Assembly (NCBI GenBank): GCA_947561585.1
Contig: CANNZV010001143.1
Span: 114,646 to 178,645, forward strand
Direction: 5' to 3'
From: Caprella mutica
Taxonomy: Eukaryota > Arthropoda > Malacostraca > Amphipoda > Caprellidae
DNA length: 64,000 nt
Shown here one piece after another: positions 1-11,931 of this stretch (position 1 is the stretch's first letter; every line of letters begins with the position of its first letter). The notes below the pieces were generated by a model. The model saw only the letters and a program-made list of their open reading frames with translations, did no database searches and had not been told where the DNA came from. Made by a program: the position numbers and the translations under genes.

Positions 1-210
1 GTTGAAGAGTGTTTGGCAGATAATCTCTTCCATCTCACCCCAATGTTGTTCACTGCAGGCAATATCTGCCGAGATCTGCTGCAGCGCTGCCTATCATCTC
101 TCATCTTGAGAGCATTGTCCATTAGATGGGATTGCAGAGGCAATAACAGCACACACAAATTACTAGACTTGAAGTACTATTTTAGTAAACATTGCACACT
201 TATGAAGTAG
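1..210. other. G+C-richer left edge, unrecognised
   Basis: This stretch is less AT-rich than the DNA to its right and is open on both strands: a 65-codon plus-strand frame (13-210) and a minus-strand frame that runs off the left edge. I recognise no protein family and see no convincing splice sites. It could be the end of an exon or an old repeat continuing outside the window. Confidence 0.2.
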
Positions 211-3187
211 GTAAATGTCACCTAATGATCATTAGTTTATTAGCTATCTATTCATTTTTTGTAGTTTTATCTTCATTCACTCGTCTAAGAGCCAATTAGG
301 TTCATTATAAGAAACTCCAAGTGACTTCAGAGTAATGATGTTTGTGTCATTATATCTTTGAATGTTACTTTTATTTGATGTAATATAGTTATATAGCTAT
401 TAAAATTAATGAAGATGAAAAGATAAAAATGTATCAACATTAACAACATTGATGCTAAAATCAAAATATTTTTTAGTAATAGTCAAAATATTTGGAGTAA
501 AACAATAAATTCATTGAGATACTTTAATAATTGGAGTAAAACCGTGTATTGAAATAGTTCCATAAAATTTAAATTGATTTTTGTTTTACTCAGAGGAAAA
601 CAATGAATAGATACAATGTGAACTACACAGATTCCTCAAATTTCAAAGCAATTCATGGTTTTCAAAACTATCTATCCTTATGTGCTAAAAGACTAAATTA
701 AAGTGGCGTAAATTGCTAGGTATTAATCCTGAAAATATTTGTACAAGCCCTAAAATAAGTCCTTAAATGTCTTTTAACAGGTCCTATAATGCCTTTTTAC
801 AGGACCTAAAATGCCTATTATATATATCATAATGTCAATTTTATAAGACCTAAATGTCTGGGTTCTAATAATTACGCTCTGAAAATAATATACGTTAATT
901 GATAGAAAAATAGAGATTAAATAAAATATATGCAAAATACAGCTGCAGGTAAAGTAACATTACAAGTAAAAATAGAGACAGTCAGTTAATTTCTTATAAA
1001 ATAAATTACGTTTCCTTTATTTCAAATTCAGCAAGTTATCTTTCTATAGGATGAAATAATCTGACTTTAGCCCCAAGGATTTGTAATGCATAACTATATA
1101 TATATTTAAACTACAATTGACATAACGTCATAACTCATAAGACCTAAATGTGTAAGAAAACTTCCATTGATTGTAGAATTATTCCGTAAATCTCTAGAGC
1201 TATTAGAATTACAAACATCTAAGTTCTTCGTAGTGTTTCGCTATAAATTTCTTGTTTTATTGTCGTAACCTAATTTTCATACGATCGTATATAATCTAGT
1301 TAGATTATTCAGATGTACGTAATAAGTTGACATAGCTCATGTACCGCGCTAAAGTACATAGTATTATTATAATCATGTGATTAGCTTATACCCACATATC
1401 ACGGCAATAAATTAGGACATTGTGAGTGCTCAGACTGTATTATTAATGAAGCAAAACAGAAGAACATATCCTGAATAAGTTATCGACTCTGTCTCTACAA
1501 ATACGACTTCTAGAATGAATTAACCGTCTCCATTGGGCTGTAGAGAGGATTCTCTGAATTAATGTTGGGAAAATAAATTCAGATAATTAATTCAGAGAGA
1601 GACTTTCACATGCAGAGCAGAATATGAGCGCTTTTAATTATATAGATAACATCATTCATTCGATGGAAATTAAATTGAGAGGAAGGCCTAGCGAGGTAGC
1701 TTTGTGGAGGATGTCCAGAGAATTGAATTTCACTGCAGGAAGTGAAATAAATGACTTTATCATGAGTACAATTTTAACTTTTAATGATTCATATAATAAA
1801 TTTATATACTCATGAGAGGAATAGTTTTAATGTATTTTACATTTACATTATATTCGGGCATGTTTTTACCATTAACAGTAATATGAAGTATAAATTATCA
1901 TGAATCTATGATCTCTGCATGGGAGACTTCTTCAATTATGGTAGATTGGCTATTTTTTCTCTTCTCTTTGAACAAATGTAAAGATGCTAAGATGGAGCTA
2001 GCAATTATCTCATCAACAAATATCGTTAAATTAAAGTGATAGAAACGACAAAATTGAATGAAAATTTGGCTACCAGACTCTTCCTAATTCGAATCTTATC
2101 TCCAAATGATTTGGTTCATTTTTCGAAAATTAAATAAAATTTCTCATAAGACATTAATAATCATATGGCATTTGGTGGGCAAATGTTTAGTGAAAATCAA
2201 TTGATCTCTTTTATTTATTTAAAAAGGTAAATTAAGTATAAAATCATTAACATTTCCTACAACTTTATATTTTCTTTTCAAGATCGAACTTAAAAATGAA
2301 TTTAAATCAAAACATCAGGTCTGAAACTGCTACAATAATTAGGTACTGAAGAATTCTTTTCTAAGATATTTAAACAAATGAAAAATATTTTAATTCAAAA
2401 GAGATTAGATATGAAAATTGACGATTACCAAAGTAGAGTTTTACAATATATTTTTTTTCCGCGCAGTCCAAAAGTTTATCATAGCCTGAATGTTTGTTCA
2501 TTGAATTTAGTCGAATAGACATATTTTATTTTTATGCCTCACTGGCTGTGATGTCAAATAATTCCACAGCAAATAAAAATAGTGTGCAAAATTATTAACG
2601 GGATGACACTCTCAAAGTTATTCTAAAAACTATTCTGTTAAATTCGGTGAAATTTTTACTGGAAAATGTCAGCTCTTTCTCTGTTTGAAAATTGAATAAT
2701 ATTACATAGTTAGAAAGAATTGGTAGAAATTGCTTGGAAAATAAAAGTGGCAATATCACTGTGAAACGAATATAAGGAGGAACTACAGAATATTGAATTT
2801 TTTTTGATGAATTTGCAATATAACTTTTAATGTCATATGACGACATATCAGTCCCCTTCTAATAATGTATTTGCGGGATGATATAGAGATATTTTCAACA
2901 GATTTAAACACATGTATATATGTTTTCACTGAGTAGAAACACTGTGTACGTTACATTAAGGTAAACACAATTGGGATTTCCAGTTTTTTCACTATAATAG
3001 AAAATGTTTGGCTATACATTAAAAGGATATGATAAAAGTGTGTTATTTCCGGTTCAAATTTATTCAGGGCTCAAGGGCTCATATATAGAATTTTAGCTAA
3101 ATAGAATTAAATTAACAATAAATTCAATATTATTTCTAGTAAAATGAAGTGTGTGTTATTATGTTCAAGACTTATATTTTCAACGCT
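211..3187. other. AT-rich unique DNA, no gene seen
   Basis: Stops are dense in all frames, and I see no RNA gene or clear element terminus. The only structure is a weak repeat at about 736-862. Small frames here (for example 1624-1815 and 2595-2846 minus) have AT-driven composition and no recognisable motif. Confidence 0.5.
736..862. repeat. degenerate ~21-bp tandem repeat
   Basis: About five loose copies of a unit built on AGGACCTAAAATGCC, with variants such as AGGTCCTATAATGCC and AAGACCTAAATGTC, spaced roughly 20 bp apart with one AT-rich interruption. A further ATAAGACCTAAATG lies near 1137. It resembles the arrays that form the arms of the foldback elements elsewhere in the window, but no inverted partner is visible. 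Confidence 0.4.
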
Positions 3188-3692
3188 GGTAATTCGCCCG
3201 CACCTGGAATGTGCGGGCATTACCCCGCACCCCCTTATCTCCAAAACTATCTGGAAATTTAAATTTCTGTTTACGGCATTGGAAAGAGCAGGTTTTCAAC
3301 CCTAAGGATAAATAATATTATTCATGTTAGGTTTTGGTAAGTTTTTTAAAATATATTTTAAATAGGACACCATAAAATTATGCACCAAACATTCGTATTC
3401 GTAAAATCAGATAATTTTGCAAGATTTGCTGCAGAATCAGAATCCACAATTCTCCACCAAATTTGATCACGTTTGTGACATAGTATAATTTAATTAGCGT
3501 ACTTTAATAAACTACCTACTTTTTTGTTTCAGGTCAGCCAATATTTGACTACATGGCAACAAAGTAGTGCGGGGATTTGCCCGTCATGGAAAAAATATGC
3601 AGGGCATTATCCCGCACTTTTACAGTACAATAAAATGTTGAATTTTTAGCATGAAAAGATATTATAACCATAGATAATTGTGTAGCGTCTAT

Positions 3693-3820
3693 ACATACAG
3701 TGTGTAGAGTGTATACATACAGTGTGTAGGGTGTGTACATACAGTGTGTAGTGTGTACACATACGGTGTTTAGTGTGTATACATACAGTGTGTAGGGTGT
3801 GTACATACAGTGTGTAGTGT
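3693..3820. repeat. 22-bp minisatellite, ~6 copies
   Basis: Nearly six copies of a 22-bp unit beginning ACATACAGTGTGTAG and ending GTGTGT or GTGTAT. A purine/pyrimidine GT-rich register runs through it. The 85-residue minus-strand frame across it (3549-3806) is a translation of the repeat and not a protein. It lies between the GTGCGGG patches of the surrounding cluster. Confidence 0.85.
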
Positions 3821-4014
3821 ATGTGCGAAAAGATGCCTGCCTAAACTTTTATTATGCAGGAGTATTTATGCACCAACAAAAACCGTAATATGAAATAAAC
3901 TCTTGTCTGTAACGTGAATCTGATTTTTCAGAAAACTATTTTCTGATGTTTGTGAAACATTTAAAGTATATTTTAACTTTTAACTTTTTCGTAATAGTAA
4001 ATTATGCACGATAT

Positions 4015-4061
4015 ATATTTTCAGGTGGCTCAAAATTATATTTTCAGGTGGCTCAATATTG
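4015..4061. repeat. 23-bp direct duplication
   Basis: Two adjacent copies of ATATTTTCAGGTGGCTCA followed by AATATT-like sequence, about 23 bp each. This is a simple tandem duplication. Confidence 0.7.
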
Positions 4062-4517
4062 AGCCTCTTAACTTTCATAGGTGTTACTTGTTTCCTAGTG
4101 TTGTATTAGCGTTCTTAAAACATTATGTATAAGAGTTTAGAAGCTGCTCTTTACGATGGTCTAATCCAAATGGATTGATCTATCAGTTTCCAAGTTAATA
4201 AGGCTGCAGGCCATTAACCTGCAATGCAGGATATTGCTTGGAGTGGTGCAGGGCATTACCCCGCAGTGCAGGATAATGCCCTGAATGGTGCGGGATAATG
4301 CCCTGAATGGTGCGGGATTATTGCCCGGATTGCTAGGGTAGCAATTGTTTTAGAAAAACTTGAATAACTATTAACATATTGGTCATAGGACTAAGCCGTT
4401 TTGTATGTATAAAATAAGTGACTGTCTCTTTCTTTTGCATCTTACAGATCTTCTCTATCTGGAATAGTTTTAGAGATAATTGGACTTGTTCACTAAGTGC
4501 GGGGCAATGCTAGCGTT

Positions 4518-5341
4518 ACCGCTATATATACTAGTCTCAATAGCTTCAAACGTTAAACCAATTTCAATAAATTTACACTGAATAATAAATTTATTTCAAT
4601 AGAGTTTTTTTCACGAATTAAAAAATGAAGTGAATATGATGAAGGTAACATCATTCGAATATGCATTAATAATTTATGTGTAAAAATCATTACGAAGATC
4701 TCACATATATAGCCTTGAATTAATTTCAATTAGAGATGAATGTTAGTAAACAGAATCAAAGAGCGTGGATACAAATCAGTTTCCTTTTGGGCTCTGGAAT
4801 AATCACGCTATAAAAACTGATAACGAGATGCAGGATGTCTTCATTTCAAGGAGATCCTCTTGCCAAGAGCCCCGTCTGTTTATTCAATTAATTCTCATTT
4901 ATTTGATGTGTTCGACAAGGAGGGAGATAAAAGAGTCCTCAGACTCACAAACACCATGTTTGTCCCTAATAAACTAGTCATTTGATCTGAATATCACGGA
5001 AAAATAATCTCAATCTAAGACTTCACTTTGTTTTTACTATATTTAATTACAAGAAAAATTATATAGGAATACTTCTTGTTCAAATAATATATGGTAATTA
5101 ATAAATAATTAGAAAAAGTAAATAATTAGAAGGAAATTGAACACCAAATGTGGATGAGATTTTAACATTTGATTGCCTGAATCAAATAAATAAATATATA
5201 TAAAATGCAAATGTAATCAGCGATGTTCAATTTGACTAATTATAAATATGGTGCTGTTATGCATAGTTTTTTCCAAGTATAATGACAAATGATGATAGAT
5301 AATATTTAATTATCCACAGTTTTATAAAACGAAAAAAGTGC
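4518..5341. other. AT-rich DNA, no gene seen
   Basis: A 70-codon plus-strand frame at 4765-4977 has no recognisable motif, start context or splice context. I see no repeat or RNA gene. Confidence 0.4.
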
Positions 5342-5349
5342 TTCATAAG

Positions 5350-6569
5350 TAGAGCCCGGATTTCCAGTTCTTATGCTATAAACGCTATTTTGACCATAAA
5401 AATAAAGTTTCATAGTATTTATAGCATAAACGCTATTTTGACCATAAAAATAAAGTTTCATAGCGTTTATAGCATAAACGCTATTTTGACTATAAAAGCT
5501 ATTTTGACTATAAAAGCTATTTTGACAAGAAATTAAAAGATAGAACTAGTAATTATGGTATATACGACTATAAAAACTGAGATAAACCATCTTTTATGTG
5601 CAAAATATGTTTGTAACATATTATTATATTATTGATAAATTAAACATGCAAGAGACATTTAAATTAGTATGCCATTTAATTTGCATTTTTTATAGTAATA
5701 TTCCATAGAAAACGTACAAGCATAATTATTGGTAAATTAAACTGAATTGTAAAATGAATTAATCACTACTCAATACAGTATATATTATGTAGTTTTCTTA
5801 AATGAATAGAATGAAGGATATGCCCTATAAAATAAATATACGGTATTTATTTATTGTGACAGATTGATTTCGCTCTTTGTGTAAAGAAGTTACTTAGAGC
5901 ACACTCATTTATGAACGTGATAGTTAGTTCAGTTTTGAACCCGAAACTGTTTTGAAGTGGAAAGAAGCTTTTCAAAATTGAAAATAATTTTAAATGTCAA
6001 TAAAATGTTGGTAATTTCTCGTGATGAAGTTTAATTGTTTCATTAATAAGTAGCATATTTATTAAATTAATAATTATTTTTACTGTTTTTGCATTTGGTT
6101 TGTGCTGTTCTATTTCAGTTTCTTGGTTATATATTCTTAGTTGGTTGTGACTTGGACCACATAGTTTTTTTAGGTAAATTTTGTTTAGTTTTCTTTCATC
6201 TTGTTAGTTTCTTGTAAAATAAAAGCTACGTATAAATTAAGAAACATGGGTTTTATTTACAATTTATTAAACTCATAGTCTTATATATACGATATAATAC
6301 GTACACATTTGTCATTAATTGTTGCGTAAGTTCTGTGAATAATAATTAAAAATCAACTATTAACAAATAAACAAGAATGGCATAGTTACTCTGAATATTT
6401 TTAAGTTTCTATAATGTGGATAAAAGAAAGGAAATGCATCAATTTTAGGACACACTCAGCTATTATAAGGACTCTTTTTACCGACTTTGAAACTCTTTTT
6501 TGGAGCTATAAAAACTTATTTTGGGCGCTATTTTGACTACTTTCGTTAGAACTATAAATCCGGGCTCTA
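5350..6569. mobile_element. TIR element with perfect 8-bp TSD and repeat-bearing left arm (hAT- or MULE-like)
   Basis: The ends are perfect 14-bp inverted repeats, TAGAGCCCGGATTT at 5350-5363 and its complement at 6556-6569. The element is flanked by a perfect 8-bp direct repeat, TTCATAAG, at 5342-5349 and 6570-6577. The left arm carries an array at 5373-5526: about 48-bp units containing CGCTATTTTGACCATAAAA, then 18-bp units of TATAAAAGCTATTTTGAC. The right arm has only scattered relatives of this motif (6500-6545). The interior, about 0.9 kb, is AT-rich with no frame I recognise, so the element is non-autonomous. An 8-bp duplication and a TAGAG start fit the hAT superfamily. The array-in-arm design is shared with the probable MULE elements below, so the superfamily is unsettled. 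Confidence 0.8.
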
Positions 6570-6920
6570 TTCATAAGCTAGTTAATATACATGAAAAAAT
6601 CATTTAGTATCAATGACACAATGATTGAAGTTTGAAATGATTTATATCTATGGGAATATATATTTTTTCAAGAGGGTTACAAATTTCAACGTTGAAGGTA
6701 TAGTAAAGATATAAAAAAAGAGAGATATCTATCTATCATCAAGTAAAAGGAATGAAAATCTGGATCTAACAATGAATTTAATGACCAACTGTCGTATGTT
6801 GCATATACTACTTACTATATTAGCTCACCGCACTATATCATATTTTATAATTCTTTATAATTTATAAATGAATTTCTGAGATTTGATAATGAAAATTAAA
6901 AGAAAATCAATGGGATGGTT
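6570..6920. other. AT-rich DNA, nothing recognised
   Basis: Flank between the 5.35 kb element and a dispersed-repeat copy. No frame or repeat supports a feature. Confidence 0.4.
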
Positions 6921-6921
6921 T

Positions 6922-7042
6922 CGCCACATTGAACCAACCTTATCCTAAGTTAACAAACCACATTGGCCCCTTGTAATTTCTAGGCTAATTTTCTGTCTGC
7001 CATCTCTTGTCTGGTTATCTATAAGTAAGTGTATGGTTCCAT
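6922..7042 (-). repeat. dispersed repeat, copy related to 30.69-30.82 kb
   Basis: The complement of this stretch aligns with 30690-30820. Shared blocks are AAGAGATGGCAGAC, TAGCCTAGAAATTACA, AATGTGGTTT and AAGGTTGG(T/C)TCAATGTGG. The match covers about 120 bp with scattered differences. It marks a dispersed family of unknown class, present here in inverse orientation. Confidence 0.65.
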
Positions 7043-7485
7043 GGAAAAGTTATGAATTCTCTTAGTTGATCAATATCTACTGAAATACCTAATTATAATT
7101 ATAAATAAGTTAAAAATTGTCATTCAGCATTTATATTAATATAATGGTAAACATGCATACAATAATATTATTATTTCGGAATTTATCCCTGAATGTTATA
7201 ATAATATAAATATTATCCATTGATTCTTGTTGATGGTACTACATATAATTGGTAACTTTTGCATTTATATAATTATTGGGTAATTGTCAATCAGGAGTTA
7301 TATTTATACATATAATTCTATCATTATAATGTCGGGAGATTTTTGATTTTGTAAACGGACTCAATTCATTTACAATGTTAATTGAGACCATAATGATGAC
7401 ACTAAATGACAGTAATATTACATTTAGAGAACATAATCGATGGATAAAAGATTAAAAGTGTTACCTCCATGTTATAGCAATTACG
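7043..7485. other. AT-rich DNA, nothing recognised
   Basis: Low-complexity AT-rich sequence with many ATAATATTA-type words. No coding signal. Confidence 0.4.
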
Positions 7486-7556
7486 GGAAACAGACTGTTA
7501 CCCACCGATCTTTCCACCTCCGGACTATTCCCCGCCGGTATTTTCCCCCAGTACTT
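7486..7556. repeat. short solo array, ~15-bp unit
   Basis: Four degenerate units of 14-16 bp: GACTGTTACCCACC, GATCTTTCCACCTCCG, GACTATTCCCCGCCG and GTATTTTCCCCCAG. This is a C-rich patch in AT-rich DNA, with the same look as one arm of the foldback elements. No inverted partner is visible nearby, so it may be a solo arm. Confidence 0.45.
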
Positions 7557-7859
7557 TTAATTTAAACTCTGGAAAAAAATATATTACCTTGATATTTTAC
7601 TTTATTCTCGAAAAAAAATCGTTTTTGACCAAAAAAAATAATCCATTGCTATGAAATTGTTTGCCGAAGTTTGCCGTCAACTATAACAGACCGTATAGGG
7701 ATTTTTTTTCCTATTTTTATTAATATGGTTCCATGGGAATAGGTCATTAGTTCGGTGTGCCCAATAAGGTTAGGTTTCTTTCGTCTTGTAAATTTTGAAA
7801 ATATAGTAAACAGCGTATAAGGTGTGTGAGATATTGTCTCTACCAAATACGCTTTTATC

Positions 7860-8968
7860 GGTGACAGGAATTTTGCAAGGCGGAATTTTGCCCTGCGGAA
7901 TATTGCCTGGCGGAATTTTGCCAGTGTGGAATTTTGCCAGGTGGATTTTTGCCCGGCGGATTTTTGCCCGGCGGAATTTTCCCCGTGAATTATATATTTC
8001 TGGGTTTAAATTGATAAATTGTAAATTATACGTATAAAATGTGAGATGCAACTTTCATATATATAAAACGTTTTAATGTAACTTTAACATATTGTACTAT
8101 GACAAGTTTCATTCAGCCAATGTAAAACAGCCACGAAATTGAAAATAAAATGAATTTCATCCTACGTAAAATAATTACAGAACATCGTATGAATTTGACT
8201 GTTATATATTTTGACAGTAGTTTAGTTTAAAATAATACGTACTATATGGTTTGCAATTCACTTACGGCTTTTTTCACCTGTACAGTACTTCGTGACGAGA
8301 TATGACTATATGTTCATTAATATGTTCAATGATTTCATTAACAATTTCATAGTTTTCAATCTTACATTAAGTATTAATAGGATTTTTTCAAATAATGATA
8401 TCTTTCATACGTGAACTTAAAATTATTTGCGCCATTGTGAAAGGGGTAAGATAATAGCTGTAATAGAGCAAACTTCAGGAACCAACTGATTACAATGAAT
8501 GAATCATCAACCTGCTTTTTCAAGTCGTATAATACCATTCATAATAACTGTTAAATTGTAACAATTATATAGTTTGCTTCTTATATTATCGAAGATGTTG
8601 AATTATTTATAATTAGGTTAATCTTACTTAACATGACACTTACTTTTTCAATTAAGGTGATAAGTGAATTCTACAAGAATGTTAGAATTTATGTATAGCA
8701 GTTAAATTAAATGATGTAACTTGTCATTGTATATAACTTGTCATTGTACAATATGTTAAAGTTTCATTAAAACGATTTAAATATATGTAAATTGCATCTC
8801 TCATTGTAAACTTTTAATTTACAATTTACCTATTTAAACCCATAGATATATAATCAACTGGGAATATTCCGCCGGGCAAAAATCCGCCTGGCAAAATTCC
8901 ACACTGGCAAAATTCCGCCGGGCAATATTCCGCCTGGCAAAATTCTCCCGGGCAAAATTCCTAGAACC
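7860..8968. mobile_element. foldback element with GCAAAATTCCGCC array arms (probable MULE type)
   Basis: The ends are related inverted repeats, GGTGACAGGAATTTTGC on the left and GGTTCTAGGAATTTTGC on the right (read inward). A 9-bp direct repeat with one mismatch flanks them: GCTTTTATC at 7851-7859 and GTTTTTATC at 8969-8977. Each arm starts with six to eight units of about 15-17 bp (GGCGGAATTTTGCC and variants). It then continues into about 130 bp of unique sequence that is also inverted between the arms, from GATTATATATCTATGGGTTT to AACATATTGTAC. Arms are about 250 bp and the interior is about 600 bp of AT-rich DNA without a recognisable frame. Variant units occur in the same order from the tip in both arms. 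The small frames over the left array (7770-8051 minus, 7822-8037 plus) are repeat translations. Confidence 0.85.
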
Positions 8969-8977
8969 GTTTTTATC

Positions 8978-11079
8978 GATGATGTGTTCCAGTCCAGGAA
9001 TATGTGTTTTTTACTGATTTAACTTCTACGTAGACACTTCTAAAATTGGTTGTAAAGAGGAGGGGATAAGCGATAGTGCTCCACCCCTTGTTTGCTCCTC
9101 CTTCTTGAATATAGTTTTAGTTGAATTAAATTGCTTTTCAAATAATAGAAAATTTGAAACTGTAATGTAGTTTGTTGTATCCCCTAGTTTGTTGTACTTC
9201 ACACTTCATAATTATTTAATGACCTAGCATGGCGATTTGGGAGGGGGGGGGGATGTACCGCAATAACCAATCAATGAGGCAATAACCTTAGCACCACTAT
9301 CGTTAAAAACATATCCGTATGGTACAATATTTACAAAATTATATTCTTAGTGATACTAACTTTATAATTTCTAACCATGGAGGTGCCACACTACCACCCC
9401 ACTAGTTGACTGGAAATAGGTTACTACCAAACGAACCCGTCTTGTATAGTTACTTCTTCGAGAATTAGATTATATTGGTGATTTTTAGAAAAAATGGTAT
9501 GACATTATAATCTAAATCATCCTCAAACCTGACTACTTGAAAAGTCTTGATTTAAGGATTTCTACACTAGAACTTATTTACTATGTATTTTCATAATAAT
9601 GGTTAAACCTTTGTAAGTTCATTTAAGGAATAAATATTAAATATAAATAATTTAAGAAAGGACATTATAAAAAGTGGCCAATATAAAGTGTAATAAGAAT
9701 CTAAAGTAGGTATATTAATTCTGTAGTATATTATTGGTCAAATAAATAAACTACAATTAAATACATTAGTGTTCTGGAAATGCATAAATTTAAGCGAGTT
9801 ATGAATATATCGCTATATTTTATAATAGCTGGTAAAGAAAATAATAAATTCACGATATATATAATGTAGAGCTGGAATAAAGTTTATTATTCGTAGCTGC
9901 TTAGAGTAAATTGTAACTTTCGGCAAACCCGTACTATTGCCATGATGTTTGAACTTTGTATCATATCTCAATTACATATATGCAAATGTACGAAAGCACA
10001 GTCATATAATCACTGTACTCAATATGGATACTTATTGAAATCAAGCTGAAAATATAACTGTATTACTGTGTAATTCTGCTAATAAAATGTGTGTTCCATT
10101 GACAGTTTTTTTTTATTGAAATTATAACTTAATAGCCCAAAATACTAATATTTTATTCGGCAGTTAAAAATTCGATGAGGAAAAGTCTGGAGAGGCAAAG
10201 TCCATTTATAATATATCACTGTCTCTTGATTAACAATAATTATATTTACTGAAGGATTCGCAGATAATTCAAAGCTTTCAGTCTTGTAACATTTTGCAAA
10301 GTCTTCTAATAATATTTTCTGTTATTGATTCGTTTTGCATTCATTTCATTCATCATACAGTCTCTGTGGTTTCTTAATCATCTTTGTATCGGTCACCTCT
10401 TCATCGGATTCTCTACCCATAAGTTATATATCAATTCCAACTACTCTCAGCTTTTCATCAATTAGTACTGATGATCTTTCCCCTTATTTATATCACACGC
10501 CAGTTTCGACTCTTTCATGCTCCTCCAATTAAATTAATCAAGAATTGAGTGAAGATTGAACAGTTAATTCTCTTTAGATTTACGGAGCTCTAGCTTCTAG
10601 CGATACCTTTTCATTAAAAACAAGAAGAATATATTCTTTACAGGATTGAAAATCTTTTCAGGAAGTATAATTTACAAATTTAATTTATCAACAGCTACAT
10701 TGACCTTTGTTAATATTTTCCCTTGCTGCAAATTTCGCTAAAAAGATAACTTTAAGTTTTTGCTTGTGAATTAGAAACCTCCATCAGTTAATAGAGAGAT
10801 AGAAATAAATTTAAAATATTTTTACCAAGAGTGAATGATTCATATCTCTTTAATTCCACCATAATTTCAATGAGTTATCACCGGTTCATTCATTACAATA
10901 TAAGTGTGTTTTCATCACTGCGTACTCAAAATGCTGATGTACTCACAAATATTTTAATGGAATAATTTTTATACCTACAGAATCTTCTGCTAGATTTTCT
11001 GCATATCTTTGAGATTTCTCGTGTGGATTGGGAACATATGTGATTTTTCTTTTGATACAAAGCTAACAACACACTGTTA
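8978..11079. other. AT-rich DNA, no gene seen
   Basis: About 2.1 kb with no recognisable protein, RNA or element end. A G-run lies near 9241-9252. A 65-codon serine-rich frame at 10335-10532 has no motif and no good initiation context. Confidence 0.4.
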
Positions 11080-11523
11080 GTTGTACCTAAAATTCAACAA
11101 AATTGCCTGGAATTTGGTGGGATGATTGGATATTTTTCAGGAACCATCTGGTAACATTTTGGGAGTGAACCGGCTGAAGGTCAAGGTCAATGTCATTTAT
11201 AACTCAATAATTCAAAATATTATTCAATCAAATTGTCTGATATTTATTGGGACGGTTGCTCATAATCCAGGAACCATCTGCTAACATTTTGGGAGTGGAG
11301 TTATTTCTACCTCAAAAAGTATTCAACAGAATTTCCTAAAATTTGTTGGGTCGATTGGTAATTTACCAGGAACCATTTGATTGAATTTAAGGAGCGAATG
11401 TGTTAAAGAATGTGTTAAAGGTCAAGGTGAAAATCATTTTTAAACCAAGGTAAATTATTGGATAGGGAAGGTCATTTATTAGCAGCGGCGACGGTATGCA
11501 CTTTACGACTGCCTGTCATCTAG
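11080..11523 (+). repeat. AGGTCA-rich dispersed repeat with Helitron-like 3' end, copy 1
   Basis: Three tandem degenerate units of about 120-130 bp. Each runs from ATTCAACNAAATTNCCTG through TTGGTGGGATGATTGG and AGGAACCATCTGGTAACATT to TTTGGGAG and then GTCAAGGTCAA. After the last unit comes a single-copy tail with GGTATGCACTTTACGACTGC, a short hairpin-like GCAC..GAGTGC motif, and CTAG at 11520-11523. Another copy lies at 46.1 kb (same strand) and an inverted partial copy at 13.7 kb. A hairpin about 10 nt upstream of a terminal CTRR is typical of Helitron 3' ends, so a non-autonomous Helitron is my best guess. A SINE-like origin is not excluded. Confidence 0.65.
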
Positions 11524-11931
11524 TTTCGTTACATTTTTATGACAATTGTCAAATATTTTGCACGCTTTTGATATCACAATTCATTTGTCAACTAGATAAA
11601 TTAGCTCACTATCTGATGGTACAGTGAAACTCCAGAGTTTTTGAGTATTGGTTCCTTCATAAAACAAAAAAAAAAATCATGGACAGGTATAGTTTTCTAT
11701 GATTAAAATCATGGAGAAAACTATGGTTTTTGAGGGATAATTAGGACGAAATTCATGAAGTATATCATTTTCAATAATTTAAACATCTAAATTTAAATTA
11801 AAATAAGGTTTAAATTTAACTTTAACTTTAATTAACATTAAATATTAAGCTCGGAATAATTATTTCTTGAATTTAATTTAATACTTCATTAATTCTTGTA
11901 ATTTAAGTTTCACTTAACCGTTATATGTATG

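Larger units (their letters stand above)
3188..4517. repeat. cluster of GTGCGGG..CCCGCAC arrays, possible foldback element(s)
   Basis: Four G+C-rich patches share a theme of GCGGG or GCAGG plus CATTACC or ATAATGCCC: 3188-3235, 3565-3622, 4200-4332 and 4494-4517. The 4200-4332 patch has a 22-bp unit around GGTGCGGGATAATGCCCTGA repeated about four times, partly with GCAGG variants. Each unit is itself partly palindromic (for example GTGCGGGCATTACCCCGCAC). The patches sit in AT-rich DNA and may be ends of one or two foldback-type elements. Exact boundaries and target duplications are not visible. Confidence 0.5.

Noticed and set aside
3549..3806. 85-residue minus-strand Tyr/Thr/Val-rich frame
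   Set aside because: It is a translation of the 22-bp GT-rich array at 3693-3820.
7770..8051. Lysine/isoleucine-rich frames across array arms (also 35087-35335, 36039-36236, 49480-49737, 57846-58187)
   Set aside because: Each is a translation of a transposon-arm minisatellite, with overlapping frames open on both strands.
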